A stretch of DNA of 64,000 nucleotides, taken from the NCBI RefSeq assembly GCF_030063135.1, contig NZ_JASISO010000006.1, forward strand, positions 62,001 through 126,000, written 5' to 3'. This DNA comes from Streptomyces sp. G-G2. Lineage in GTDB: Bacteria > Actinomycetota > Actinomycetes > Streptomycetales > Streptomycetaceae. Below are positions 34,819 to 43,266 of this stretch, one piece after another. Made by a program: the position numbers and the translations under genes. The notes under the pieces are model-generated. The model made no database searches, was not told the DNA's origin, and saw only the letters and a list, made by a program, of their open reading frames with translations. The first letter of the stretch is position 1; each line of letters opens with the position of its first letter.

Positions 34819-36486
34819 ATGACCGAGCCGCCGCAGCCGCCGAACCAGCCGCCTGTACCTCCCGGTTACGGGCACCTGCCCGGCCCGCCGCCGCCCTCCG
34901 GCTACGGATTCCCGCCGCAGGGCGACAACCCGTACGCGACGCAGCCGCAGGCCCCCCAGGCCCCGTACGGGCAGCAGCCGCAGCAGGGATACGGCTACCC
35001 GCAGCAGGGATACGGCTACCCGCCGCCGCCCGGCCCGGCCACCCCGCCCGGACCGCCCGGCGGCTCCGGGGGACCCGCGGGACCCGGCCGGAAGACCGCC
35101 GTGATCGCCGCCTCCGTGGCCGCGGTCCTGGTCCTCGGCACCGGGGCGTACGTCGCCTTCTCCGACGGCGGCGGCGACAAGAAGCCCGTCGTGGCCCAGA
35201 GCTCCCCGCCCGCCGACGGCGGCCCCTCGGCCTCGGCCCCGGTCGACAAGGGCGACGGCAAGGGCAACGGCGACGCCGACGCCGACCTCAACTCCGGCCG
35301 CAAGCCCGGCGAGGACAAGGTCCTGTGGCTCAAGACCAACTCCACCGACCTGCCGGGCGGCGGCGGCGACGCCACGGGCCAGTGGATCGTGGGCGACACC
35401 GTCGTCAAGTCCCTCTACAAGTCCCTCGTCGCCTACAACGTGAACGACGGCAAGGAGAAGTGGACGCTCGCCTTCCCGGCGAAGATCTGCAGCACCCCCT
35501 TCCAGACCACCGCCGACGGCAAGGTCGTGGTGGCCTTCATGAGCGGTGAGTCCGACCAAGCCAGCTGCAACCAGCTGAAGATGGTCGACCTGAAGGCGGG
35601 CAAGGAGGGATGGACGAAGGAGGTCCCCAAGGAGGGCCTCTTCGACATCATGGTCACCCCCGGCCTCTCCCTCACCGGTGACACCGTCACCGTCAGCCGC
35701 ATCGGCATGGCCAGCGCCTTCAAGGTGAGCACCGGCGACCGGCTGTTCGGCGGCAGCGTCGCCGAAGGCTGCCAGCCCGGCTCGTACGCCGGGGGCAACG
35801 GCAAGCTCGTCGCGCTCGCGACCTGCGCCGACGGGATCGAGGAACTCCAGGGCGCCGACCCGGCCACCGGCAAGAAGAGCTGGACCTACCGCTTCCCCGA
35901 GGGCTGGAAGGTCAGCAAGGTCTACTCCGTGGACCCGCTCGTCGTCGACGTCAAGCAGCGCGACAAGAACCAGCGTTCCATCATGGTTCTGGGCCCCGAC
36001 GGCAAGCAGCGCTCCCAGCTCAGCGGCGACGGCCAGTTCACGCCCCGTTGCGACACCACCCTGCTCGACACGTCCCTCCAGAGCTGCTGGGGCGTCGTCG
36101 TGGACGCCGCCGCCAACACCATCGTGCTGCCCACCGAGGGCGCCTCCAACGAACTGGTCGCCTTCGACCTCGGCACCGGGAAGACCAAGTGGCGCACCCC
36201 GGCCGGGGACATGCGCACCCTGGTCCCGCTGACGGCCGAGAACGGCACGCTCTACGCGTACAGCCAGTCGCAGGACCACGACGCGGGCGGCCAAGTCGTC
36301 TCCGTCCCCCTCACCGGCGGCAAGCCCACCCCGGTGCTGCGCAATCCGTCCGGCCCCGCCGCACCGCTGGAGAACTCCTTCTCCACCCCGCAGATCGCCT
36401 ACGCGGGCGGCAGGCTCTTCATGTCCTCCACGCACCTCACCGGCGCGGGCAAGGACGAGAAGTTCCTCATGGTCTTCGGCAAGTGA
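34819..36486 (+). CDS. Membrane-anchored PQQ-like beta-propeller protein (first of a pair)
   Basis: 555 aa. The N-terminal ~85 residues are rich in Pro, Gln, Gly and Tyr with repeated QGYGYP. One transmembrane helix follows (TAVIAASVAAVLVLGTGAYVAF, ~95-117), then an Asp/Gly-rich spacer and a large extracytoplasmic beta-propeller with PQQ-like repeats (for example LVAYNVNDGKEKWTLAF, GADPATGKKSWTYRF). Four or more Cys could form disulphides. This is a BamB-like fold of unknown role. It is tandem with a paralogue 52 nt downstream. The ATG at 34819 lies behind GAAGG. Confidence 0.85.
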   Translation: MTEPPQPPNQPPVPPGYGHLPGPPPPSGYGFPPQGDNPYATQPQAPQAPYGQQPQQGYGYPQQGYGYPPPPGPATPPGPPGGSGGPAGPGRKTAVIAASVAAVLVLGTGAYVAFSDGGGDKKPVVAQSSPPADGGPSASAPVDKGDGKGNGDADADLNSGRKPGEDKVLWLKTNSTDLPGGGGDATGQWIVGDTVVKSLYKSLVAYNVNDGKEKWTLAFPAKICSTPFQTTADGKVVVAFMSGESDQASCNQLKMVDLKAGKEGWTKEVPKEGLFDIMVTPGLSLTGDTVTVSRIGMASAFKVSTGDRLFGGSVAEGCQPGSYAGGNGKLVALATCADGIEELQGADPATGKKSWTYRFPEGWKVSKVYSVDPLVVDVKQRDKNQRSIMVLGPDGKQRSQLSGDGQFTPRCDTTLLDTSLQSCWGVVVDAAANTIVLPTEGASNELVAFDLGTGKTKWRTPAGDMRTLVPLTAENGTLYAYSQSQDHDAGGQVVSVPLTGGKPTPVLRNPSGPAAPLENSFSTPQIAYAGGRLFMSSTHLTGAGKDEKFLMVFGK

Positions 36487-36538
36487 CCGTGTCCGCAGCG
36501 TCGTTCCCCAGGCAGTCCACGAGAGGCAGAAGCACCCG

Positions 36539-38239
36539 ATGAGTACCCCGCCGCCCCCGAACCAGCCCCCGTCCGGCGGCTTCGGCGCGCCCCAGGACCC
36601 GCCGCAGGGCGGCTTCGCGCCCCCGCCGGCCGCACCGCCCGTACCGCCGATGCCCCCGCAGCAGCCGAACGCCGCCTACGGCTACCCGCAGCAGCAGCAG
36701 CCGGGTCCGGGCTACGGCTACCCGCAGGCCGAGCAGCCCGCGTACGCACCGCCCGCGGGCGGCGGCAACGGCAACGGCGGCGGGGGCGGCGGCAACGACC
36801 TGCGCAACCAGCTGCTCATCGTCGCGGCGGCGGTCGTGGCCATCGTCCTCATCGCCGGCGGCGGCTACTGGTACGTCTCCGACGACGGCGGCACGAAGGC
36901 CACCGCACAGGGCCCCACCGACGGCAAGAGCCCCGGGGCCAACGGCGGCGGCGACAAGCCCCCGGGCGCGGGCGCCACGGAGAAGGTCCCCGCCAAGACC
37001 AAGGCGAAGACCCTCGTCAACGTCACGCAGCCGAAGGTCGACGACCTCGTCAACGTCGAGGGCTCCTGGATCACGGACACCGCCTACGTGAAGTCCGACG
37101 TGGCCAAGGTCGTCGGCTATGACCTGGGCACCGGCGCGGAGAAGTGGTCCGTCCCGCTCCCGGCGCAGCTCTGCGGCGCCACCAAGCACATCAGCGAGGG
37201 CAAGACCGCGATCCTCTTCAAGGAGGCGCTGCCCAGCGACGCCAACAAGTACCCGCGCTGCAACCAGGTCGGCGTCATCGACCTGAACGCGGGCAAGCTG
37301 GCCTGGTCCGGCAACATCAAGGCCGCCACCAGCGGTGACAAGCCGGTGGAGTTCAAGGAGATCACCATCAGCGGCCAGACCGTGGCCGCGGGCGGACTCC
37401 AGGGCGGCGCGGGCTGGAATCTCGCCGACGGCAAGAACCTGTGGCCCGCCAAGGTCGACGCCGACGGCTGCTACGACCTCGGCTACGGCGGCGGCGACGC
37501 CCTCGCCGTCATCCGCAAGTGCGGCCCGTACGGCAGCCAGTACCTGCTCGCGCAGAGCCTGGACCCGACGACCGGCGCCCCCAAGTCCTCGTACAAGATG
37601 TCCCAGGGCATCGAGTACGCCAGCATCGTCTCCACCAAGCCGCTCATCGTCGGCGCCGACGTCGGTGACGCCGCCAAGGGCGGCAGCGCGGTCAGCGACC
37701 TCTTCGTCCTCGACGACGCGGGCGCGCTGAAGACCCGTATCCCGGTCTCCTCCGGCAACTACGACGTCCGCTGCGAGCCCACCGAGGTCGAGGGCTGCCG
37801 GAAGATGGTCGTCGGCAACGGCAAGATCTACGTCCCGGCCGCGGAACACAAGGGCTCGGACTCCTACGGGCGCACCAACGAGCTGCTGTCCTTCGACCTG
37901 AGCACCGGCAAGCAGACCACCGACCGCTCCGACGCGGGCGAGCAGTTCACGCTGATGCCGCTGCGCATGGACGGGCCGAACGTCATCGCCTACAAGCTGC
38001 CCCCGTACGAGAAGGGCGGCCAGATCGTCAGCATCGACGGCACGACGATGAAGCAGACCCTCCTCATGGAGATGCCCTCGGACAAGAACATCCGGCGCCC
38101 CGAGACCGCGTTCTCCTCGCTCGGAGCCGAATACCGCTACCAGAACGGGCGGTTCTTCATCGCCCAGACGCTGATCAGCAAGCCGTACTCGGCGACGACC
38201 GACCCGTCGTACCTGTTCGTCTCCTTCACAGCGAACTGA
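36539..38239 (+). CDS. Membrane-anchored PQQ-like beta-propeller protein (second of a pair)
   Basis: 566 aa paralogue of the preceding gene with the same order: Pro/Gln/Tyr-rich cytoplasmic head, one transmembrane helix (QLLIVAAAVVAIVLIAGGGYWYV, ~89-112), Gly/Lys/Thr spacer and a propeller with motifs such as GYDLGTGAEKWSVPL and SFDLSTGKQTTDR. Conserved Cys residues near the first and second blades match those of the first copy. Tandem duplication is likely. No catalytic residues can be inferred; it may bind envelope proteins or sense ligands. Confidence 0.85.
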   Translation: MSTPPPPNQPPSGGFGAPQDPPQGGFAPPPAAPPVPPMPPQQPNAAYGYPQQQQPGPGYGYPQAEQPAYAPPAGGGNGNGGGGGGNDLRNQLLIVAAAVVAIVLIAGGGYWYVSDDGGTKATAQGPTDGKSPGANGGGDKPPGAGATEKVPAKTKAKTLVNVTQPKVDDLVNVEGSWITDTAYVKSDVAKVVGYDLGTGAEKWSVPLPAQLCGATKHISEGKTAILFKEALPSDANKYPRCNQVGVIDLNAGKLAWSGNIKAATSGDKPVEFKEITISGQTVAAGGLQGGAGWNLADGKNLWPAKVDADGCYDLGYGGGDALAVIRKCGPYGSQYLLAQSLDPTTGAPKSSYKMSQGIEYASIVSTKPLIVGADVGDAAKGGSAVSDLFVLDDAGALKTRIPVSSGNYDVRCEPTEVEGCRKMVVGNGKIYVPAAEHKGSDSYGRTNELLSFDLSTGKQTTDRSDAGEQFTLMPLRMDGPNVIAYKLPPYEKGGQIVSIDGTTMKQTLLMEMPSDKNIRRPETAFSSLGAEYRYQNGRFFIAQTLISKPYSATTDPSYLFVSFTAN

Positions 38240-38267
38240 CGGCCGTCCGGCCGCGCGCCGACAGAGG

Positions 38268-38298
38268 AGCCCCCGGAAGGTCAGTCCTTCCGGGGGCT
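38268..38298 (+). terminator. Terminator after the beta-propeller pair
   Basis: A perfect 13-bp stem (38268-38280 with 38286-38298) with loop TCAGT lies 29 nt past the stop codon. Confidence 0.8.
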
Positions 38299-38365
38299 TC
38301 TGCGCGGGAACCGGCACGCGGCGTCGAACAAGCGTGTAGCTTGCCGGGTCAGAAGGGTCGGGGGG

Positions 38366-39046
38366 GTGCATGCCGTCATGGGCGTACGGGTCATGGTCGT
38401 TGACGATCACCGGCTACTGGCCGAGGCGCTCGCCTCGGCGCTGAAGCTGCGCGGGCACCGGGTGCTGGCCGCGGCCGCCCCGACCGCCGGGGCCGCGGAG
38501 CTGGTGATCAGCCGCGCCCCCGAGGTCTGCCTGCTGGGCACCGCCACCCCCGCCGAGCCGGGGATCTTCGAACCCATCGTGCGGATCCGCCGCGAGCGCC
38601 CGCAGATCGCCGTGGTCGTCCTGGGCCCCGTGCCCAGCCCGCGCGGGATCGCGGCCGCCTTCGCCGCGGGCGCCTGCGGGTACGTGCGCCAGGACGAGCG
38701 GATCGAGGGAGTGGAGCGGGCCCTGGCCAAGGCGCGGGCCGGAGAGGCCGCCGTGTCACCGCAGTTGCTCCAGGGCGCCTTCGCCGAACTCCTCAACCCC
38801 ACCACCCAGCCCGACGACGAGGGCAGCAGACTGCTGCGCCTGCTCACCCCGCGCGAGGTGGAGGTCCTGGTCCGGGTCGCCGAGGGCGAGGACACCCGGC
38901 TCATCGCGGCGGGCATGGCGATCGCCCCGAGCACCGCGCGCACCCACGTCCAGCGGGTCCTGATGAAACTCGGCGTCGGCTCCCGGCTGGAGGCGGCCGC
39001 GCTGGCCGCGCGCACCGGCCTGCTCGACCGCGCGTCCCGCCCGTAG
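38366..39046 (+). CDS. NarL/LuxR-type response regulator with degenerate receiver
   Basis: 226 aa. A receiver-like domain (residues ~6-125) and a C-terminal LuxR HTH (LTPREVEVLVRVAEGEDTRLIAAGMAIAPSTARTHVQRVLMKLGV). The acidic pair VVDDH is kept, but the phospho-acceptor position, normally Asp in a LLD-type motif, reads LLG (Gly58), and the conserved Lys in GY-x-x-KD is Gln109 (GYVRQD). It therefore should not be controlled by phosphorylation. No kinase gene is adjacent. The GTG at 38366 follows AGAAGGG by 8 nt; an internal ATG at 38378 is an alternative. It lies directly upstream of galE. Confidence 0.87.
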   Translation: MHAVMGVRVMVVDDHRLLAEALASALKLRGHRVLAAAAPTAGAAELVISRAPEVCLLGTATPAEPGIFEPIVRIRRERPQIAVVVLGPVPSPRGIAAAFAAGACGYVRQDERIEGVERALAKARAGEAAVSPQLLQGAFAELLNPTTQPDDEGSRLLRLLTPREVEVLVRVAEGEDTRLIAAGMAIAPSTARTHVQRVLMKLGVGSRLEAAALAARTGLLDRASRP

Positions 39047-39175
39047 CGCCCGTATCGCACCTGTCGCACCTCTCGCACACCCCGCCGATTTCGCCGTGGG
39101 CCCGGAATCGGGTAAGCCAGGGGGGAACGGGCCGCGCGTGTGCGCGGCCGGGCGACTTCGAGAGGTAGTGGGCGA

Positions 39176-40126
39176 GTGAGCAAGTACCTGGTCACCGGTG
39201 GCGCGGGATACGTGGGCAGCGTCGTCGCGGCCCATCTGCTGGAGGCCGGACACGAGGTCACCGTCCTCGACGACCTCTCCACCGGTTTCGAGGCGGGCGT
39301 CCCGCAGGGCGCCACCCTCGTGCACGGCCGGATCCAGGACGCCGCCCGCCACCTCGACGCCTCCTTCGACGCGGTGCTGCACTTCGCGGCCTTCTCGCAG
39401 GTCGGCGAGTCCGTGGTGAACCCCGGCAAGTACTGGGACAACAACGTCGGCGGCACCTTGGCGCTGCTCACCGCGATGCGGGAGGCCGGGGTGAAGAAGC
39501 TGGTGTTCTCCTCCACCGCCGCGACCTACGGGGAGCCCACCGAGGGGCTGCTGACGGAGGAGTCGGTGACCAGGCCGACCAATCCGTACGGGGCGTCGAA
39601 GCTGGCCGTCGACCACATGATCACCGGTGAGTGCGCGGCCCACGGGCTGACGGCGGTCTCGCTGCGGTACTTCAACGTGGCCGGCGCGTACAAGGAGTTC
39701 GGGGAGCGGCACGACCCCGAGACCCACCTCATCCCGCTGGTGCTCCAGGTCGCGCTGGGGCAGCGCGAGTCGATCTCCGTCTTCGGCGAGGACTACCCGA
39801 CCCCGGACGGCACCTGCGTGCGCGACTACATCCACGTCGCGGACCTGGCCGAGGCGCACCTGGCCGCGCTCGCGACCCCGGCGTCCGGGGAGCACCTGAT
39901 CTGCAACCTCGGCAACGGCAGCGGGTTCTCGGTGCGCGAGGTCATCGAGACGGTCCGCAAGGTGACCGGGCACCCGATCCCGGAGGTCGTGGCCCCGCGC
40001 CGGGCCGGTGACCCGGCCGTCCTGGTCGCCTCGGCGGCCACCGCCCGCGACCGGCTCGGCTGGACCCCCTCGCGTGCGGACCTCGCGGGGATCGTCGGCG
40101 ACGCCTGGGCCTTCGCCCAGCGCTGA
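39176..40126 (+). CDS. galE: UDP-glucose 4-epimerase GalE
   Basis: 316 aa extended SDR. The NAD-binding motif [10 protein letters not shown] lies at residue ~5, then DDLSTG, LHFAA, catalytic Ser in [11 protein letters not shown], and Tyr/Lys in NPYGASKLA. The C-terminal substrate-binding segment [14 protein letters not shown] is typical. It interconverts UDP-glucose and UDP-galactose for sugar metabolism and wall polymers. The GTG at 39176 gives the standard start MSKYLVTGG. It stands alone between two regulator genes, not in a gal operon. Confidence 0.93.
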   Translation: MSKYLVTGGAGYVGSVVAAHLLEAGHEVTVLDDLSTGFEAGVPQGATLVHGRIQDAARHLDASFDAVLHFAAFSQVGESVVNPGKYWDNNVGGTLALLTAMREAGVKKLVFSSTAATYGEPTEGLLTEESVTRPTNPYGASKLAVDHMITGECAAHGLTAVSLRYFNVAGAYKEFGERHDPETHLIPLVLQVALGQRESISVFGEDYPTPDGTCVRDYIHVADLAEAHLAALATPASGEHLICNLGNGSGFSVREVIETVRKVTGHPIPEVVAPRRAGDPAVLVASAATARDRLGWTPSRADLAGIVGDAWAFAQR

Positions 40127-40544
40127 GGGGAGCGCGCGAGCGGGGTTCGCGCGCTGGTTCGGGGCTTCGCGCGCGGGCGCCCGGCGTGCGCGCGCTGCGT
40201 GGAATGCCCCCGTGCATCTGCCGGTGGCACACCCCGTCGCGGGGGCGGGGTCCGGGCCCCGGGGGATCGGTGAGATCAAGCCACGCACAGCTGTTCTACA
40301 GGCCGACGCACCGGAAAATGGCTCGGAAAACTTCTGCAATTCGGCCAACCGCGCACCGCCCCGGGCCTACGCTGATGCGTGACACCGGTGGGGGCCGGTG
40401 TTGATTCAGGGGTCGAGACGTGTCGGGTGCGGCGTCCGGTCCGGGGTAGTGCCGAGGTGCCACGGCGGCGGCCGCGGCAGCTGCGGATCACCCCGTCCGG
40501 GCGCCGTGCCCGCAGCTGTCCGTTCCCCGACCCTTGGGGGTTCT
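40127..40544. other. Long intergenic region between galE and a response regulator
   Basis: 418 nt without a convincing gene. The first ~70 nt are rich in GCGCGC alternations. A relatively AT-rich patch at 40300-40345 contains GGAAAA and GGAAAAC direct repeats 13 nt apart. A weak -10-like TACGCT near 40369 could start the regulator transcript, leaving a ~170-nt leader. Confidence 0.4.
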
Positions 40545-41306
40545 GTGGTTCGTATCCGGGTTCTCGTGGTGGACGATCACCGCATCTTCGCCGAGTCGCT
40601 GGCGGCCGCGCTCGCGGCCGAGCCGGACGTGGACGTGTCCGCGGCCGGGAGCGGCCCCGCCGCGCTGCGCTGTCTCGAACGGGGCGCCGCCGAGGGGCGC
40701 CGCTTCGACGTGCTGCTCGTCGACGCCGACCTGACCGGCGCTCCGGCCGGTCCGGTGCCCGCGCAGCGGGAGGCCGGGGCCGGTCCTCCGGGCGACGGGA
40801 TCGCGCTGGTCGCGGGCGTACGGACGGCCCATCCCGGCGTCCGTACGGTCGTCCTGGCCGAGCGTGACGAGCCGCGCCGGGCCGCCCTCGCCCTGCAGGC
40901 CGGGGCCTCCGGGTGGGTGGCGAAGGACTGCTCCCTGTCCCGGCTGCTCGCGGTGGTCCGGGGCGTGCTGCGCGAGGAGACGCACCTGCCGCCCGCCCTG
41001 CTCACCGGGGTGCTGCGGGAGCTGACCCAGGCGCGCAAGCACCGTACGGACAGCGAGCGGCTGGTGGAGTCCCTGACCCCGCGCGAGCACGAGGTGCTGC
41101 GCTGCATGGTGGCGGGCTTGGGCCGCAAGGACGTGGCGGCCCGGCTGTTCCTGTCCCCGCACACCGTGCGGACCCACATGCAGAACGTGCTGGGCAAGCT
41201 CGGGGTGCACTCCACCCTGGCGGCGGTGGCGCTGGCCCGGCGGGCGGGAGTACGCCCGGCGGACCTAGCCGGGGATGTTGTCGAACGGAGCGGTCAGCTG
41301 GCGTAG
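40545..41306 (+). CDS. NarL/LuxR-type response regulator
   Basis: 253 aa. The receiver domain keeps VVDDH, the phospho-acceptor D60 (FDVLLVDADL) and Lys in GWVAKD, but has a ~20-residue Pro/Gly-rich insertion after D60. The LuxR HTH LTPREHEVLRCMVAGLGRKDVAARLFLSPHTVRTHMQNVLGKLGV follows. No partner kinase is adjacent. The GTG at 40545 sits 4 nt behind GGGGG; the ATG-less extension upstream is rejected on composition. Its last 42 nt overlap the convergent tamR gene. With the degenerate regulator at 38366 it flanks galE. Confidence 0.88.
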   Translation: MVRIRVLVVDDHRIFAESLAAALAAEPDVDVSAAGSGPAALRCLERGAAEGRRFDVLLVDADLTGAPAGPVPAQREAGAGPPGDGIALVAGVRTAHPGVRTVVLAERDEPRRAALALQAGASGWVAKDCSLSRLLAVVRGVLREETHLPPALLTGVLRELTQARKHRTDSERLVESLTPREHEVLRCMVAGLGRKDVAARLFLSPHTVRTHMQNVLGKLGVHSTLAAVALARRAGVRPADLAGDVVERSGQLA

Positions 41307-41762
41307 CAGCGAGGCCAGGTCGCCGCGCTCGGAGCGGGACAGCTGGGCGAGGATCGCCCGCTCCTGCGCGAGCAGCCCGGCGAGCGCCTGGTCGGCGCGG
41401 TCGCGCCCCTCCGGCGTGAGCCGGACCAGCACCCCGCGCCGGTCGCTGGGGTCGGGCAGCCGCTCGACCAGGCCCTTCTTCGCGAGCCGGTCGATGCGGT
41501 TGGTCATGGTGCCGGAGGTGACCAGGGTCTGGGTGAGGAGCTGCCCGGGGGAGAGCTGGTACGGGGCTCCGGCGCGGCGCAGCGAGGTCAGGACGTCGAA
41601 CTCCCACGGCTCCAGGCTGTGCTCGGCGAATGCGAGCCTGCGTGCCCGGTCCAGGTGGCGTGCGAGCCTGCTGACGCGGCTGAGCACTTCGAGCGGTTCC
41701 ACGTCGAGGTCAGGGCGTTCGCGCCGCCATGCCGCGACCAATCGGTCGACCTCGTCCTCCAT
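41265..41762 (-). CDS. tamR: MarR family regulator, TamR-like
   Basis: 165 aa. A MarR winged helix (LTQTLVTSGTMTNRIDRLAKKGLVERLPDPSDRRGVLVRLT) is preceded by a long N-terminal helix (MEDEVDRLVAAWRRERPDL) typical of the UrtR-like branch of MarR. In S. coelicolor, TamR of this type represses itself and the divergent trans-aconitate methyltransferase gene and responds to trans-aconitate and citrate. Here the divergent gene is also tam, and a palindrome lies between the starts. The ATG at 41762 is chosen because the longer frame runs through the operator region. Confidence 0.88.
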   Translation of the reverse strand: MEDEVDRLVAAWRRERPDLDVEPLEVLSRVSRLARHLDRARRLAFAEHSLEPWEFDVLTSLRRAGAPYQLSPGQLLTQTLVTSGTMTNRIDRLAKKGLVERLPDPSDRRGVLVRLTPEGRDRADQALAGLLAQERAILAQLSRSERGDLASLLRQLTAPFDNIPG

Positions 41763-41797
41763 GTCGATCAGTGTAAGGGGTATGTCGATATGAAGTC

Positions 41798-41811
41798 TCT
41801 TGACGTCAAGA
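41798..41811. promoter_or_regulatory. Perfect palindrome, likely TamR operator
   Basis: TCTTGACGTCAAGA is a perfect 14-bp palindrome, 36 nt upstream of the tamR start and 80 nt upstream of the tam start. It contains a -35-like TTGACG and is followed by ATATATAT, so bound regulator would block transcription. Confidence 0.75.
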
Positions 41812-41891
41812 TATATATGGGGTGACCATGGGCAGGCAGGGGCCGGGACTGATTCCGCTTCCGCCCGTCCCGCCCAAAGGGAGGCTCGAAC

Positions 41892-42791
41892 ATGCATTCC
41901 GATACCGCTCCGGCAGTCCGGCCGCCGCACGACGAGGACAGCTCCGGGGCCCATGCCAAGGGCGCCGCCCGACCCGCACCCACCTGGGATCCGCAGCAGT
42001 ACCTGCGGCACGCGAGCCACCGCGCCCGCCCCTTCCGGGACCTCATCGGCCGGATCCCCGACCTGCCCACCGGCCCCGGCCGCCCCGCCCGCATCGCCGA
42101 CCTCGGCTGCGGCCCCGGCAACGTCACCGCCCTCCTCGCCGAGCGCTGGCCCGACGCGGACATCACCGGCTTCGACCTCTCCCCGGAGATGCTCCGGCGC
42201 GCCACCGAGGAGTACGCGGGCCCCACCCCCGGCGGCGGCTCCCTCGCCTTCGCCCACGGAGACCTCGGCAGCTGGCTCCCCGAGGGCACGTACGACCTGA
42301 TCGTCTCCAACGCCGCCCTGCAATGGGTCCCCGGCCACCCCGGCTCCTTCGCCCCCTGGATCAACGGCCTGCGCCCCGGCGGCACCTTCGCCTTCCAGAT
42401 CCCCGGCAACTTCACCGCCCCCAGCCACGCCCTGCTCCACGCGCTCTGCGACACCCCGCGCTGGCGGGAGCGGCTCGCCGGACACGGCGCCCGATACATC
42501 CACGTCCTCGAACCCGGCGACTACCTGGACCGGCTCACCCAGCTCGGCTGCACGGCCGACGTCTGGGAGAGCACGTACCACCAGCTGCTCACCGGCCCCG
42601 ATCCGGTCCTCGACTGGGTCAAGGGCACCGCCCTGCGCCCCGTCCTGACCGCCCTCGGCGACGACCGGGCGGCCGTGGACGAGTTCCTCGCCGCATACCG
42701 CGACCTGCTGCGCGCCGCCTACCCGGCCGGCCCGCGCGGGACGGTGTTCCCCTTCCGCCGCGTCTTCGCCGTCGCCCGGAAGGAGGGCTGA
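41892..42791 (+). CDS. tam: Trans-aconitate 2-methyltransferase
   Basis: 299 aa class I SAM methyltransferase. After a ~30-residue leader come TWDPQQYL, the SAM motif IADLGCGPGNVTALLAERWP, the acidic GFDLSPEML, and NAALQWVPGH, the pattern of Tam proteins. It methylates trans-aconitate, a by-product that inhibits aconitase. It is divergent from tamR across the palindrome at 41798. The ATG at 41892 has no strong Shine-Dalgarno beyond AAGGGAGG about 14 nt upstream. Confidence 0.9.
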   Translation: MHSDTAPAVRPPHDEDSSGAHAKGAARPAPTWDPQQYLRHASHRARPFRDLIGRIPDLPTGPGRPARIADLGCGPGNVTALLAERWPDADITGFDLSPEMLRRATEEYAGPTPGGGSLAFAHGDLGSWLPEGTYDLIVSNAALQWVPGHPGSFAPWINGLRPGGTFAFQIPGNFTAPSHALLHALCDTPRWRERLAGHGARYIHVLEPGDYLDRLTQLGCTADVWESTYHQLLTGPDPVLDWVKGTALRPVLTALGDDRAAVDEFLAAYRDLLRAAYPAGPRGTVFPFRRVFAVARKEG

Positions 42792-42793
42792 GC

Positions 42794-43171
42794 GTGCTCA
42801 GCGCCGTCGACCACGTCCAGCTGGCCGCCCCGCCCGGCTCCGAGGGCGCCCTGCGCGCGTACTACGGGCACGTCCTCGGCATGACGGAGATCCCCAAGCC
42901 GCCCGTCCTGGCCGCCCGCGGCGGCTGCTGGTTCGCCGCCGGGCCCGTACAGCTGCACCTGGGCGTGGAGGAGGACTTCCGCCCCGCCCGCAAGGCCCAC
43001 CCGGGCCTGCGGGTCACCGGGATCGAGGCCTACGCCGCCCGCCTGAGCGCCCGCGGCGCCACCGTCGTCTGGGACGACCACCTCCCGGGCCACCGCCGCT
43101 TCTACTCCGAGGACCCCGTCGGCAACCGGCTGGAGTTCCTGGAACCCGACGCACCCCGCCCCGCCCACTGA
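42794..43171 (+). CDS. VOC family (glyoxalase/bleomycin-resistance fold) protein
   Basis: 125 aa single VOC module. The N-terminal metal ligand His in AVDHVQLA, a mid-domain VQLHLGVEEDF and the C-terminal Glu in NRLEFLEP form the usual His/His/Glu set. The substrate is unknown. The GTG at 42794 is 2 nt after the tam stop and behind GGAGGG, so it is co-transcribed with tam. The related open frame covering tam is a shadow. Confidence 0.88.
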   Translation: MLSAVDHVQLAAPPGSEGALRAYYGHVLGMTEIPKPPVLAARGGCWFAAGPVQLHLGVEEDFRPARKAHPGLRVTGIEAYAARLSARGATVVWDDHLPGHRRFYSEDPVGNRLEFLEPDAPRPAH

Positions 43172-43189
43172 CCCCCGGGACCGGACACA

Positions 43190-43233
43190 GCACGGCGCCC
43201 CGCCACCGGAGGTCCGGTGACGGGGCGCCGTGC
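43190..43233 (+). terminator. Terminator between tam operon and FG-GAP gene
   Basis: An outer 13-bp stem (43190-43202 with 43221-43233) and an inner CACCGGA/TCCGGTG stem form one long hairpin. It sits between convergent genes and probably serves both. Confidence 0.8.
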
Positions 43234-43266
43234 CGCGTGCCGCTCGCCGTGCGGGCGGTGCGGTGA

